A stretch of 64,000 nucleotides of DNA from Armatimonadota bacterium. GTDB lineage: Bacteria; Armatimonadota; Fimbriimonadia; Fimbriimonadales; Fimbriimonadaceae. Position 1 is the first letter of the stretch. Every line of letters begins with the position of its first letter. Shown here one piece after another: positions 17,357 through 24,457 of this stretch. The stretch covers positions 1 through 64,000 of the forward strand of contig JANYCU010000058.1 of NCBI GenBank assembly GCA_025360125.1. Reading direction: 5' to 3'. Made by a program: the position numbers and the translations under genes. The notes below the pieces were generated by a model that was given only the letters and a program-made list of their open reading frames with translations, was not told where the DNA came from and made no database searches.

Positions 17357-17551
17357 TAATATTCTCCTTCCGTGGTTTGCCCAATTGCCGCGCAGGCAAT
17401 TACTGGTACTGTGCGACATTCAAGAAACGGCAGTCCTAAAGAAACATCCAAGTTCCCTTGAAATACAATGAATTCAACGTCCGGACACTATGCAATGTCA
17501 CGCGAATTCAGCACATAAATATGGCAATGGGTCCAAAGCTCCCAATATCTT

Positions 17552-17645
17552 TGGCGGGAATGTGTAGGAATCGAACCCACCCAACGCCCAAAGACGCCAC
17601 TACGGTTTTGAAGACCGCGGAGCACACCAGCACTCATTCACTCCC
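17552..17645 (-). tRNA. selC: tRNA-Sec (anticodon TCA)
   Basis: Reading the minus strand from 17645: a D-arm of six pairs (GAGTGC/GTGCTC) with a 4-nt TGGT loop. The anticodon stem GCGGT/ACCGT encloses CTTCAAA (anticodon TCA at 17609-17611). A long variable arm (GGCGTC/GGCGTT) is followed by a T-arm GTGGG-TTCGATT-CCTAC. The acceptor is 7 good pairs plus an A-A at position 8, then G and an encoded CCA. The extended D-stem, large variable arm, 8+5 acceptor/T layout and UGA-reading anticodon are diagnostic for selenocysteine tRNA. The organism therefore probably decodes UGA as Sec in some genes. selA, selB and selD are not in the window. Confidence 0.95.
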
Positions 17646-17733
17646 ACTTCATTATAGTGAATTCCCGCTATTAGTTCGCATCACAATTCTCTGTCCACAT
17701 AAGAGAGGTCATGAGCACGACGAGATTCTCAAC

Positions 17734-17739
17734 TATAAT
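17734..17739 (+). promoter_or_regulatory. -10 element TATAAT, leaderless promoter of the alpha/beta hydrolase
   Basis: A perfect TATAAT is followed by TCAAAC and then ATG at 17746. Transcription would start at the A of the start codon. No ribosome-binding site lies between. It also fixes the start, since the longer open frame upstream runs through the tRNA-Sec gene. Confidence 0.65.
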
Positions 17740-17745
17740 TCAAAC

Positions 17746-18549
17746 ATGTTCACCACAATGGCGGCAGGAATTCTTTTTGCATCGACAGCTCAAGGAACAA
17801 CTCAGCTCCCTGGAATCACCCAGGATTATCACGGATTCAATCTCCATCGGTTTACCGTCGATGGCTGTGAATGTAGCCTTGTAGAGCCCAAAACAACTGC
17901 CAAGGGTAACCCTTGGATCTGGCGAATGGAATTTTTTGACCATCGACCGATGGCCGATCTTGCCTTGCTCGAACGTGGATATTACGTTGCGTATATGAAT
18001 GTTGGAAACACTTTTGGAGCGCCGAGCGCGATCGCCCACCTCGACAAATTTTTTCAAATGGTGACGCGCCAAATCCACCTCAACCGAAAGGTCGTCCTTG
18101 AGGGGTTTAGCCGAGGTGGACTTTACGCATACAATTTCGCGGCAAAATATCCAGGTCGAGTCGCGGCCATCTATGGCGACGCCCCAGTTTGCGATTTTAA
18201 GAGTTGGCCAGGAGGCAAAGGTAAGGGACCCGGTAGCAAAGATGACTGGAAAAGTTTGTTGACCTGTTATGAGTTTGCGAATGAGCAAACGGCATTGGAT
18301 TACAAGCTGAATCCGGTTGACAATTTAGCCGTCCTCGCGAAGGCTCGGATTCCCATCATACACGTGATTGGCGGTGCCGACGAAGTTGTACCAGTTGATG
18401 AAAACTCAAAGGTAATCGAAGAGCGATATAAGAAACTCGGCGGATTCATTCAAGTCATCAGTAAGCCGGGCGGCAAACACCATCCGCATAGTCTCGATGA
18501 CCCGACTCCGATTGTCGACTTCATTTTGAGCCATACCTTAGCCCGTTAA
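17746..18549 (+). CDS. Secreted alpha/beta-hydrolase (esterase/peptidase-like)
   Basis: 267 residues from ATG 17746. The N-terminus MFTTMAAGILFASTAQG resembles a signal peptide, so the protein is probably exported. The alpha/beta-hydrolase triad can be read: nucleophile elbow GFSRGG, acid in GGADEVVP, and a histidine in KHHPHS near the C-terminus. The substrate is unknown; relatives are annotated as esterases or prolyl-oligopeptidase-like enzymes. Its stop overlaps the stop of the convergent GNAT gene. Confidence 0.85.
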   Translation: MFTTMAAGILFASTAQGTTQLPGITQDYHGFNLHRFTVDGCECSLVEPKTTAKGNPWIWRMEFFDHRPMADLALLERGYYVAYMNVGNTFGAPSAIAHLDKFFQMVTRQIHLNRKVVLEGFSRGGLYAYNFAAKYPGRVAAIYGDAPVCDFKSWPGGKGKGPGSKDDWKSLLTCYEFANEQTALDYKLNPVDNLAVLAKARIPIIHVIGGADEVVPVDENSKVIEERYKKLGGFIQVISKPGGKHHPHSLDDPTPIVDFILSHTLAR

Positions 18550-19001
18550 AAATCGCCAGTAAGCCCAGCGGTCATCACATGCCGTTCGTCAGTCCGCGAT
18601 TGCAATCCAATTTGCCTATACAGAGTCTTGGCTGCGACATTATCTGGGGCAACTTCAACGCTGAGAGCGGATAGTTTTCGATCTTCACAGTCGGCCATCA
18701 GTGCATGAAGAAGGTCACGACCAAAGCCCTTTCTTCTCGCAGCTGGCCGAACATACAGATCATCGATGTGGCCGTCAAATGCCCCAAACTCCATGCTAAA
18801 GCAGACAGTCAGAATGACATAGCCAGCTTCGACAAGGCCGTCATTGACGATGTAAATCGAACCAAAGTCAGGGTGCGCAAGAAGGGAGTTGAATGAAGTG
18901 GTCGCGGCATCATGGTCGAGCGAATAGTTGCTCTCCGCATAGAACTCGTCCATCATTTCCACCAAAGCCGGAACGTCTTCCCGGGTAGCTTGCCTGATCA
19001 T
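18546..19001 (-). CDS. GNAT-family N-acetyltransferase
   Basis: 151 residues from ATG 19001 (MIRQATREDVPAL, the classic GNAT beta-1 start); an upstream start at 19067 would prepend 22 atypical residues. The acetyl-CoA loop is visible as RRKGFGRDLL (R-x-x-G-x-G) after DLYVRPAAR. Acceptor substrate unknown. TATGAT lies 6 nt before the ATG without a Shine-Dalgarno, consistent with leaderless expression. Confidence 0.88.
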   Translation of the reverse strand: MIRQATREDVPALVEMMDEFYAESNYSLDHDAATTSFNSLLAHPDFGSIYIVNDGLVEAGYVILTVCFSMEFGAFDGHIDDLYVRPAARRKGFGRDLLHALMADCEDRKLSALSVEVAPDNVAAKTLYRQIGLQSRTDERHVMTAGLTGDF

Positions 19002-19007
19002 GGGATT

Positions 19008-19013
19008 ATCATA
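19008..19013 (-). promoter_or_regulatory. -10-like TATGAT before the GNAT gene
   Basis: On the minus strand TATGAT is followed by AATCCC and the ATG at 19001. The spacing is 6 nt, supporting the shorter start. Confidence 0.45.
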
Positions 19014-19075
19014 GCTCAAAGCTCGGGGAACGGTGCAGGAACTCAGATGAGAGCATAATCTAAGCATTCAATTGT

Positions 19076-19636
19076 ATGAAAGCTTTTCTGGCATGTCTCC
19101 GAACGTCTTTGCCCCTGTTATTTCTCTTTGCGGTTGGCTGTGGGTTACACGTCAAGCCTTACATTCGAACGTCAAGTTCGGCACCCGCAAACACATCGAT
19201 TTACCATCATCGCCACATTAATTACGAAGTGCCAAATCAATTTCGAGCCTTCCACGACAAAAACGATGAAGTCACGGTTGTATACAAGGAAAGCCGCGAT
19301 TTTGGCATCCATCTTGACGTACCGCGAGTTGGTTTCGACAAATCTAAGGGGCCAGCCGAAAATGTTGAACACATGCTACCCATCTTAAAAAAGGACCTTG
19401 AGCGCGAAGGCCGAAAAGAGATTAAGGAGGTCACTCAGACCTTTGGTAACAATGCCTTTTACGGCTTTTCCTACAGGGAAGAGAATTATCACCGTGAAAC
19501 ATTTGACGGAGTCATTCTTGTCGGCAAAATCTACATCATTTCGCAAATCTACTTCCCGCTGGAATCGGATGCAAAGAAATATCCGGGCGTTCGAAAGAGC
19601 ATAACGTCAATTCTGGAAAAAATGAACCATGATTGA
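19076..19636 (+). CDS. Putative lipoprotein of unknown function
   Basis: 186 residues. The signal sequence (about 1-22) ends in lipobox AVGC, predicting lipid modification at Cys. The mature part is hydrophilic with charged, beta-like segments and no recognised motif. It overlaps the following GNAT gene by 8 nt, so the two are translated from one mRNA. CATAAT sits 16 nt before the ATG. Confidence 0.72.
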   Translation: MKAFLACLRTSLPLLFLFAVGCGLHVKPYIRTSSSAPANTSIYHHRHINYEVPNQFRAFHDKNDEVTVVYKESRDFGIHLDVPRVGFDKSKGPAENVEHMLPILKKDLEREGRKEIKEVTQTFGNNAFYGFSYREENYHRETFDGVILVGKIYIISQIYFPLESDAKKYPGVRKSITSILEKMNHD

Positions 19637-20138
19637 GTGCGCTATTCGACCGTGGGAGCCAACCGATTCGGTCGAAGAGATCACCGAGTTATTGCATCTT
19701 GCCTACGGCGCATTGGCTCGCCAAGGTATGCATTACAACGCAAGCCATCAACCACCCTCACAAACTTTGGATCGATTGTCAAGAGGAGATTCCTTTCTCG
19801 CAGTTGATGAGGGGTCGGGCAAAATTATCGGAACCATATCGGCGTACAAGTCCACACCGGAGAATTGGCATGACTACTATTGCCGACCAGGGTTGATGTA
19901 TTTTGGACAGTTCGCGGTTCATCCCGACTACCAAGGCTACGGGGTCGCAAAGAAGCTATACCAAATCGTTGAAGACCATGCCCGACAAATGGGCGCGACC
20001 GAGATCGCTTTGGATACCGCCGAGACCGCCCACGATTTGATAGCCATGTATCGCCGCTGGGGGTTTGAGATCGTCGATTCTGCTAACTGGGACTCCACCA
20101 ATTACGTCAGCGTGATTATGTCCAAACCACTTACGTAA
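19629..20138 (+). CDS. GNAT-family N-acetyltransferase
   Basis: 169 residues. The acetyl-CoA-binding segment reads FGQFAVHPDYQGYGVAKKL (Q-x-x-G-x-G/A), followed by ALDTAETAHDLIAMYRRWGFE, the usual beta5-alpha region. It is translationally coupled to the preceding lipoprotein gene by an 8-nt overlap. Acceptor substrate unknown. Confidence 0.9.
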   Translation: MIECAIRPWEPTDSVEEITELLHLAYGALARQGMHYNASHQPPSQTLDRLSRGDSFLAVDEGSGKIIGTISAYKSTPENWHDYYCRPGLMYFGQFAVHPDYQGYGVAKKLYQIVEDHARQMGATEIALDTAETAHDLIAMYRRWGFEIVDSANWDSTNYVSVIMSKPLT

Positions 20139-20176
20139 CGTTCTGATTTCGTTTTCGAAATTGGTAACATCCGGTA

Positions 20177-20920
20177 ATGCTTTCATTCATTCCGCTGGTT
20201 GCCATTTCTCTCAATCTTATGCCAAAACCGCTTGACCTTCCTCGTATGCTTGTTGGGGTTCACAAGATCGTCATGATGGGCGACAGTATCACCCAAATGG
20301 GAGCCTCGCCCCACGGCTTTGTGACCTTGATCGACCGGGCCCTGAAAGACACCTATCCGTCGAACCCAATCGAGGTGGTCAATGTCGGCATCGGTGGGCA
20401 AAAGGCTCCGGACATGCACCACCGATTCAAGCGCGATGTTCTCGACAAGCATCCAGATATGGTGATGATCAGCGTAGGCGTCAACGATGTATGGCACGAC
20501 TTTCGAACCAATAACTTCTCAACTCGTCTCGCAACTGGCGACAGCGGGATGGGAATTAAGCTTGATGTCCACCTTGCCGAGGTCGACGCAATGGTCACCG
20601 AAGCCAAAGCCGCGGGCATTAAGGTCATCATGCTTTCGCCCACCGTCGTCTATGAGGACCTCAATTGCGACGAGAACAAGCGATTGTCGACCTACGTCGA
20701 TGCACAACGAAGACTGGCCCAAAAAGAGCAAGTATCATTTGTAAACCTTAATAAATCGTTTCGATCAGTCATCAGTTCGTTCCAGCGAGAAGCCGGAGCT
20801 ACCCAACTTCTACTCACCACCGATGGAGTCCACCTCAACGATCAGGGCAACACGCTAATGGCAAACAACATCCTGAAAGCCCTCGGGGTTCCGCTACCCG
20901 ACAAGCTAAAGCCCCAGTAG
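20177..20920 (+). CDS. SGNH/GDSL-family hydrolase
   Basis: 247 residues. SGNH blocks in order: GDSIT (Ser nucleophile, about residue 37), GIGGQ (Gly), GVNDVW (Asn), and DGVHLN (Asp and His of the triad) near the C-terminus. The N-terminus is hydrophobic for about 14 residues (MLSFIPLVAISLNL), possibly an export signal. Such enzymes are esterases or lipases, often acting on acetylated sugars or phospholipids; the substrate is unknown. TAACAT lies 6 nt before the ATG. Confidence 0.9.
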   Translation: MLSFIPLVAISLNLMPKPLDLPRMLVGVHKIVMMGDSITQMGASPHGFVTLIDRALKDTYPSNPIEVVNVGIGGQKAPDMHHRFKRDVLDKHPDMVMISVGVNDVWHDFRTNNFSTRLATGDSGMGIKLDVHLAEVDAMVTEAKAAGIKVIMLSPTVVYEDLNCDENKRLSTYVDAQRRLAQKEQVSFVNLNKSFRSVISSFQREAGATQLLLTTDGVHLNDQGNTLMANNILKALGVPLPDKLKPQ

Positions 20921-20922
20921 AT

Positions 20923-20956
20923 TTGAAATTATTTCCATATTTCTATAAATATAGAA
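20923..20956 (+). promoter_or_regulatory. Promoter and palindromic operator of the arsR-type operon
   Basis: TTCTATAAATATAGAA (20941-20956) is an inverted repeat of TTCTAT around AAAT. It overlaps a TATAAA -10 (20944-20949); TTGAAA (20923-20928) is a possible -35 with 15-bp spacing. An AT-rich dyad covering the -10 is the standard operator layout for ArsR/SmtB repressors, so the downstream gene is probably autoregulated. Confidence 0.65.
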
Positions 20957-20977
20957 CTATTGGAGTAAAATAAACCT

Positions 20978-21349
20978 GTGAGTGCAGAATCGATCGTTTT
21001 GATGATGAAAGCATTGGCGGACCCAACCCGCCTGCGAATCTACAACTTCTTGCGCGAAAGTTGTTGTGGAATCAAAGTAAAGGATGAAGAAGACGTTCTT
21101 GGTCCCTTGGGTCCAACTGTTAGCGAAGTTTGTTGCTGTGTCATGGGCTTGGAGAAGATTCCGTCTTCCCTGAGCTTCCATCTGAAAGAACTGCGGAATG
21201 CAGGCCTGATCAAGATGGAGAAACGCGGTAAGAACGTGCTCTGCTCGGTCAATCGCGAGGCCCAGTCAGAACTCGCCCAATACTTTTCGTCTCACGAAAT
21301 TTGCTGCGCTCGGGAGGAATCAAATGAACAACTGTTGCGAAACTTGTAA
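20978..21349 (+). CDS. ArsR/SmtB-family metal-responsive repressor
   Basis: 123 residues from GTG 20978. The winged-helix signature is clear: KALADPTRLRIYNFL at the start, then SSLSFHLKELRNAGLI as recognition helix and KRGKNVLCSV as wing. SEVCCCVM aligns with the ELCVCDL metal site of ArsR (alpha-3 site), so it should sense a thiophilic metal(loid) such as As(III), Cd(II) or Zn(II). Extra cysteine pairs occur in RESCCG and EICCARE. The 3' end overlaps a gene for a 22-residue Cys-rich peptide. The predicted role is to repress this operon until metal binds. Confidence 0.88.
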   Translation: MSAESIVLMMKALADPTRLRIYNFLRESCCGIKVKDEEDVLGPLGPTVSEVCCCVMGLEKIPSSLSFHLKELRNAGLIKMEKRGKNVLCSVNREAQSELAQYFSSHEICCAREESNEQLLRNL

Positions 21350-21392
21350 TTGCGAAAACTGTACATGCACTAATTGCTGTTGCGGCAAGTAG
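21324..21392 (+). CDS. Metallothionein-like Cys-rich micropeptide (22 aa)
   Basis: An ATG at 21324 opens a frame of 22 codons ending in TAG (21390-21392): MNNCCETCNCENCTC then TNCCCGK. Nine of 22 residues are cysteine (positions 4, 5, 8, 10, 13, 15, 18, 19, 20), including CxC and CC pairs typical of metal-thiolate clusters. A strong Shine-Dalgarno GGGAGGA lies 5 nt before the ATG, in a genome where many genes lack one. It starts inside the arsR-type gene, in another frame, and extends 43 nt beyond its stop. Operon context and Cys content indicate a small metal-binding peptide induced by the metal that the repressor senses (inference). Confidence 0.75.
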   Translation: MNNCCETCNCENCTCTNCCCGK

Positions 21393-21394
21393 TC

Positions 21395-21442
21395 AAAAAA
21401 TTCCCCGCGACAGGCGAAGCTGCGGGGAAGAACCTGTCTTTT
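21395..21442. terminator. Bidirectional terminator between the Cys-rich peptide and PAS genes
   Basis: TTCCCCGC (21401-21408) pairs with GCGGGGAA (21422-21429); on the minus strand it is followed by six T residues, ending the PAS gene. On the plus strand an overlapping hairpin GACAGG (21409-21414)/CCTGTC (21433-21438) is followed by TTTT, ending the arsR operon. The two stems are mutually exclusive. Confidence 0.75.
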
Positions 21443-21464
21443 CAGACATTCAATTTGCGTTGGG

Positions 21465-21959
21465 CTATTCCCGTTCGCGCAATTCGTCTAATTTGGAATT
21501 CAGTGCCTCGTTGAACACCATGATGGCCGAAACATCCGAAAAACTAGTAACCGCGGCAATCGGCTGTGAACTGGAATTATCAAAAAGTGGAATCGAGTTA
21601 ATTTTGATCCAGGTTCGGGTCCCGTTTGGCTTTAAGACGTTCATCAAAACGTCCGTTTGACGCTCTCCCGTTCGCAACGCCACCATCGCCGGATGTTGGT
21701 CGCCCGGAAATGGCGATCCATCTCTACGAAGGGCTTGCCACCGTGGATCAACCGATGTGCGTCCTTCAAGTTCATCTGAAGTCAACCCAAGAATTTCGGC
21801 TGCAGCGGCATTGTGAATCACAATTTCGCCTTTAGGGTTTTGGTAAACCACGCCTTCGCCAAGAGCATCGAACACCGTTTCGAAACGCTGTTGGCTTGCA
21901 TTGACCAAACTCATAACCGCCGAAGGGCTCGAATTCATTGAGTTATCGATTTCAGACAC
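21465..21959 (-). CDS. Stand-alone PAS-domain protein
   Basis: 164 residues from a GTG start. One PAS domain with its PAC motif spans about 25-145 (FDALGEGVVYQNPKGEIVIHN and the strand TWIKINSIPLF). It ends in a short helical tail (FNEALNSKLDELRERE) like the linker that normally leads into a kinase or GGDEF domain, but the frame stops there. It is either a free sensor/adaptor or a remnant of a larger signalling protein. Downstream sequence is a terminator, not decayed kinase. Upstream lies a dyad, CCAGTTA...TAACTGG, close to the start. Confidence 0.82.
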   Translation of the reverse strand: MSEIDNSMNSSPSAVMSLVNASQQRFETVFDALGEGVVYQNPKGEIVIHNAAAAEILGLTSDELEGRTSVDPRWQALRRDGSPFPGDQHPAMVALRTGERQTDVLMNVLKPNGTRTWIKINSIPLFDNSSSQPIAAVTSFSDVSAIMVFNEALNSKLDELRERE

Positions 21960-22023
21960 CAGTTAGAGGTCGGTTAGAACCTTTAACTGGCTCAGTCTAT
22001 AAATTCGCCTGTCCCCTAAAAGT

Positions 22024-23187
22024 TCAAACCGTTGCGGGTACTTTTGCGGGGTAGCTAGCGATGGCCTGACCGAGGTCCTCGATCAAATCTTGGGCATCTT
22101 CAATGCCAATGCTCAACCGAAGCATCGTCGGTGGAATACCTCGCTCAACGCGCTGCTCTTCGGTCATTGTCGCGTGTGACATGAGCGGTGGGTACGCAAT
22201 AAGGCTTTCCACGCCACCAAGGGATTCAGCCAGCAAGAAAATGCCAACATGCTCAGCAACCCAGCGCGCTTCGGCAACCGTGACGAATTCGATCGAAACC
22301 ATTCCACCAAAATCGGACATCTGCTTTTTTGCCACTTCGTGGTCAGGGTGTGATTTCAAGCCCGGATAATGCACCTTGGTCACTTGTGAGTGAGCTTCCA
22401 AGTACTCGGCAATGACCATCGCGTTCTTACAGTGCCGTTCCATTCGACACGAAAGCGTTCGAACTCCCCGCAGCGACAGCCAATTATCAAACGGCGACGG
22501 GTTGGAGCCAAACGCCTTGTTCCACTCATAAATGAAGTAAGCCAAGTCTGAATTATTCGTAATCGTGGCCCCACCAACGACGTCTGAGTGGCCCGAAATA
22601 TACTTCGTGGTCGAGTGAAGTACGACGTCAACTCCGTAGTCCAACGGCGTCTGGAGGGCGGGGGAGGCAAACGTGTTGTCAAATACGACCGTCAGGCCGT
22701 ATTCGTGAGCAATGTCACAAATCTTCTTGATGTCGGGCACCCGCATTGTTGGGTTTGTTGGACCTTCAAAAATCAGCAACTTAGATGTAGCTTGGATCAC
22801 TGATCGAATGGACTCAGGATTTTGAGCATCAAAGCCCGAATAGGAAACGCCATTTCGCGGCAAATATTTCTCGGCCAATCGGAAGGTGCCGCCATAAATA
22901 TCATTCGCCATCAACAGATGGTCGCCCTGCTGCAACAAAGCAAGCGTGGCCGCAACCGCCGCCATTCCTGAACTAAAGGCCGTACAATGCTCGCCATTTT
23001 CTAAAGCAGCAACTACCTTCTCAAACATTTCGCGAGTCGGGTTTTGACAACGGGAGTAGTCGATCGGCGGAATATGGTCCAAGTCTTCCCAGGCAAAAGT
23101 GGAAGATTGGTAAATCGGTGGTACGACCGCTCGGAACTTTGGATCCGGATCTTGACCGACTCTCAGGGCCTTTGTTGCGAATTGCAT
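22024..23187 (-). CDS. Cys/Met metabolism PLP-dependent enzyme (cystathionine gamma-synthase/lyase family)
   Basis: 387 residues, the normal length. The PLP-lysine motif is HSTTKYISGHSDVVGG, with SSGMAA and EGPTNP loops also present. Members make cystathionine from O-acylhomoserine and cysteine (MetB), make homocysteine with sulfide, or cleave cystathionine or methionine. The sequence alone does not separate these; the N-terminus ATKALRVGQDPDP and SRCQNPTR fit the synthase/lyase subgroup. The start codon lies inside a 7-bp inverted repeat and 6 nt after a CATAAT box. Confidence 0.9.
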   Translation of the reverse strand: MQFATKALRVGQDPDPKFRAVVPPIYQSSTFAWEDLDHIPPIDYSRCQNPTREMFEKVVAALENGEHCTAFSSGMAAVAATLALLQQGDHLLMANDIYGGTFRLAEKYLPRNGVSYSGFDAQNPESIRSVIQATSKLLIFEGPTNPTMRVPDIKKICDIAHEYGLTVVFDNTFASPALQTPLDYGVDVVLHSTTKYISGHSDVVGGATITNNSDLAYFIYEWNKAFGSNPSPFDNWLSLRGVRTLSCRMERHCKNAMVIAEYLEAHSQVTKVHYPGLKSHPDHEVAKKQMSDFGGMVSIEFVTVAEARWVAEHVGIFLLAESLGGVESLIAYPPLMSHATMTEEQRVERGIPPTMLRLSIGIEDAQDLIEDLGQAIASYPAKVPATV

Positions 23188-23200
23188 AATAAAATTATGC
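23184..23200 (-). promoter_or_regulatory. Inverted repeat spanning the start codon of the Cys/Met enzyme gene
   Basis: GCATAAT (23184-23190) and ATTATGC (23194-23200) form a dyad with a 3-bp spacer. It contains both the -10-like CATAAT (23194-23199 on the minus strand) and the ATG (23187-23185). It may be an operator covering a leaderless promoter, or simply the overlap of these two elements. Confidence 0.45.
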
Positions 23201-23271
23201 GCAAGTTTCGAGAATAATCCAGACTCAAAATGACCGATTCGCTAACGATCTTAGGTTCCAAGGTCCAATGA

Positions 23272-23637
23272 CTATTGTCCAGACTCGTCTTTTCCACCTT
23301 GATCCAAGCTTCCGCTGCTCACCTTATTGGCCTTATCTTTCGCTAAATTCTTCGCCGATTGTCCAACACTTCCGGCACCAGAACCCTCGACCGAGTCGGT
23401 CCCCGTCATCGGCGTCATGCCGCCAGCCGCGCCAGATGCCATCGGCGCAACCCCGCCGTTTGAACCAGTTGTCCCCGAAGCAGTACCACCGTTAACCGCT
23501 CCAGTCGTGCCAGATGAACCCGATGCGCTCTTAGTGATCCCAAACGGAGGCGCCGTGTTATTCGAAGTGGATTCAACGGGTGGCTTGCAACCAGCCAAAC
23601 AGAATCCCAAACCGACAATAAGGAGCAGCGACTTCAT
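23272..23637 (-). CDS. Small low-complexity lipoprotein
   Basis: 121 residues. The signal sequence ends in lipobox LAGC (Cys at about 17). The mature chain is almost entirely Gly/Ser/Thr/Ala/Asn-rich low-complexity sequence. GCAGGA precedes the ATG. It starts 21 nt after the stop of the ThuA-like gene and is probably in the same transcript. No function can be assigned. Confidence 0.65.
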   Translation of the reverse strand: MKSLLLIVGLGFCLAGCKPPVESTSNNTAPPFGITKSASGSSGTTGAVNGGTASGTTGSNGGVAPMASGAAGGMTPMTGTDSVEGSGAGSVGQSAKNLAKDKANKVSSGSLDQGGKDESGQ

Positions 23638-23658
23638 TCCTGCACGTTACCTAAAAAA

Positions 23659-24408
23659 CTAGCCCGACAACTTTCCGACCCATCGCACCGCGTTATAAAT
23701 AACCTTGCGTACATCTGTATTGAAATAAGTTGGATAGGTCTCGTGGCCGGGTCGGAAGTAGAACACTCGTCCTACGCCGTAACCTTGGTTCACGCCGTTG
23801 CCCGGCCCCGAAGTGAATTCAGGGTCGATGCCCTCGCCAACAGTCCAAACCATGCCGCTTGGGAATGTCTCGTTGCCGATGCTGAAGTGCGATTGGAAAA
23901 TATTCGTCAACGGCGCCGGAGTCTCGAATGGTGAGCCGTACATTTCTTCCGCATCAATCACAAAACTCTTTACCCCCTCGCAGATTGGGTGCCAAGGCGC
24001 GCAAACCTGAATCGTTTCCACGTCGTCCGATTCGCGCCACCCACCTTTGAGGTGGCCAGTGCAGCCCAATACGGCCTGAAACGTCTTGCTATAGTGTCCC
24101 GAATGGAGGCAGATGAACCCCATCCCCTTCGTGTGAACCTGCTTCTTCACCATTGCGGCGATTTCGTCCTTCACTTCGCCATGGCGCGCATGCCCCCACC
24201 AGATAAGCACGTCAGTGTTATCCAGTACAGCTTGGGTGACGCCTTGATTCTCGTCATCGAGGCACGCCGTCTTGACCTCGAGTTCGCCCTTAGAGTCCGC
24301 TTCGGATAGTCCGGAGGCAATCGCGGCACGAAGACTATCGGGATAGATTTCCATGGAACGATGGGACGGATTTTCATCCCAAACAAGGACGCGAAGATTT
24401 TTCGACAT
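23659..24408 (-). CDS. ThuA-like (trehalose utilisation) domain protein
   Basis: 249 residues covering the whole ThuA-like fold, a class I glutamine-amidotransferase-like domain. Recognisable segments are RVLVWDENPSHR, TDVLIWWGHARH, GMGFICLHSGHYS and RVFYFRPGHETYPTYF. ThuA proteins are linked to sugar (trehalose/sucrose) catabolism, but the biochemical activity is not firmly known. No sugar transport gene is adjacent. CACAAT lies 7 nt before the ATG with no Shine-Dalgarno. Confidence 0.9.
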   Translation of the reverse strand: MSKNLRVLVWDENPSHRSMEIYPDSLRAAIASGLSEADSKGELEVKTACLDDENQGVTQAVLDNTDVLIWWGHARHGEVKDEIAAMVKKQVHTKGMGFICLHSGHYSKTFQAVLGCTGHLKGGWRESDDVETIQVCAPWHPICEGVKSFVIDAEEMYGSPFETPAPLTNIFQSHFSIGNETFPSGMVWTVGEGIDPEFTSGPGNGVNQGYGVGRVFYFRPGHETYPTYFNTDVRKVIYNAVRWVGKLSG

Positions 24409-24415
24409 TGCAAAT

Positions 24416-24421
24416 ATTGTG
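24416..24421 (-). promoter_or_regulatory. -10-like CACAAT before the ThuA-like gene
   Basis: On the minus strand CACAAT is followed by ATTTGCA and ATG 24408. This fits the leaderless pattern seen elsewhere in the window. Confidence 0.35.
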
Positions 24422-24457
24422 ACGCGCGGCGGGCGAAGAATTCATGAAACCAGTGTC

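Noticed and set aside
17370-17420. Possible c-di-GMP riboswitch before the GGDEF gene (GGGCAAACC near the ribosome site)
   Set aside because: Only one conserved string of the GEMM motif is present and the second half (GACGCAAAGCC region) is missing.
17458-17745. N-terminal extension of the alpha/beta-hydrolase frame
   Set aside because: It runs antisense through the tRNA-Sec gene and lies upstream of a perfect TATAAT; the signal peptide starts at 17746.
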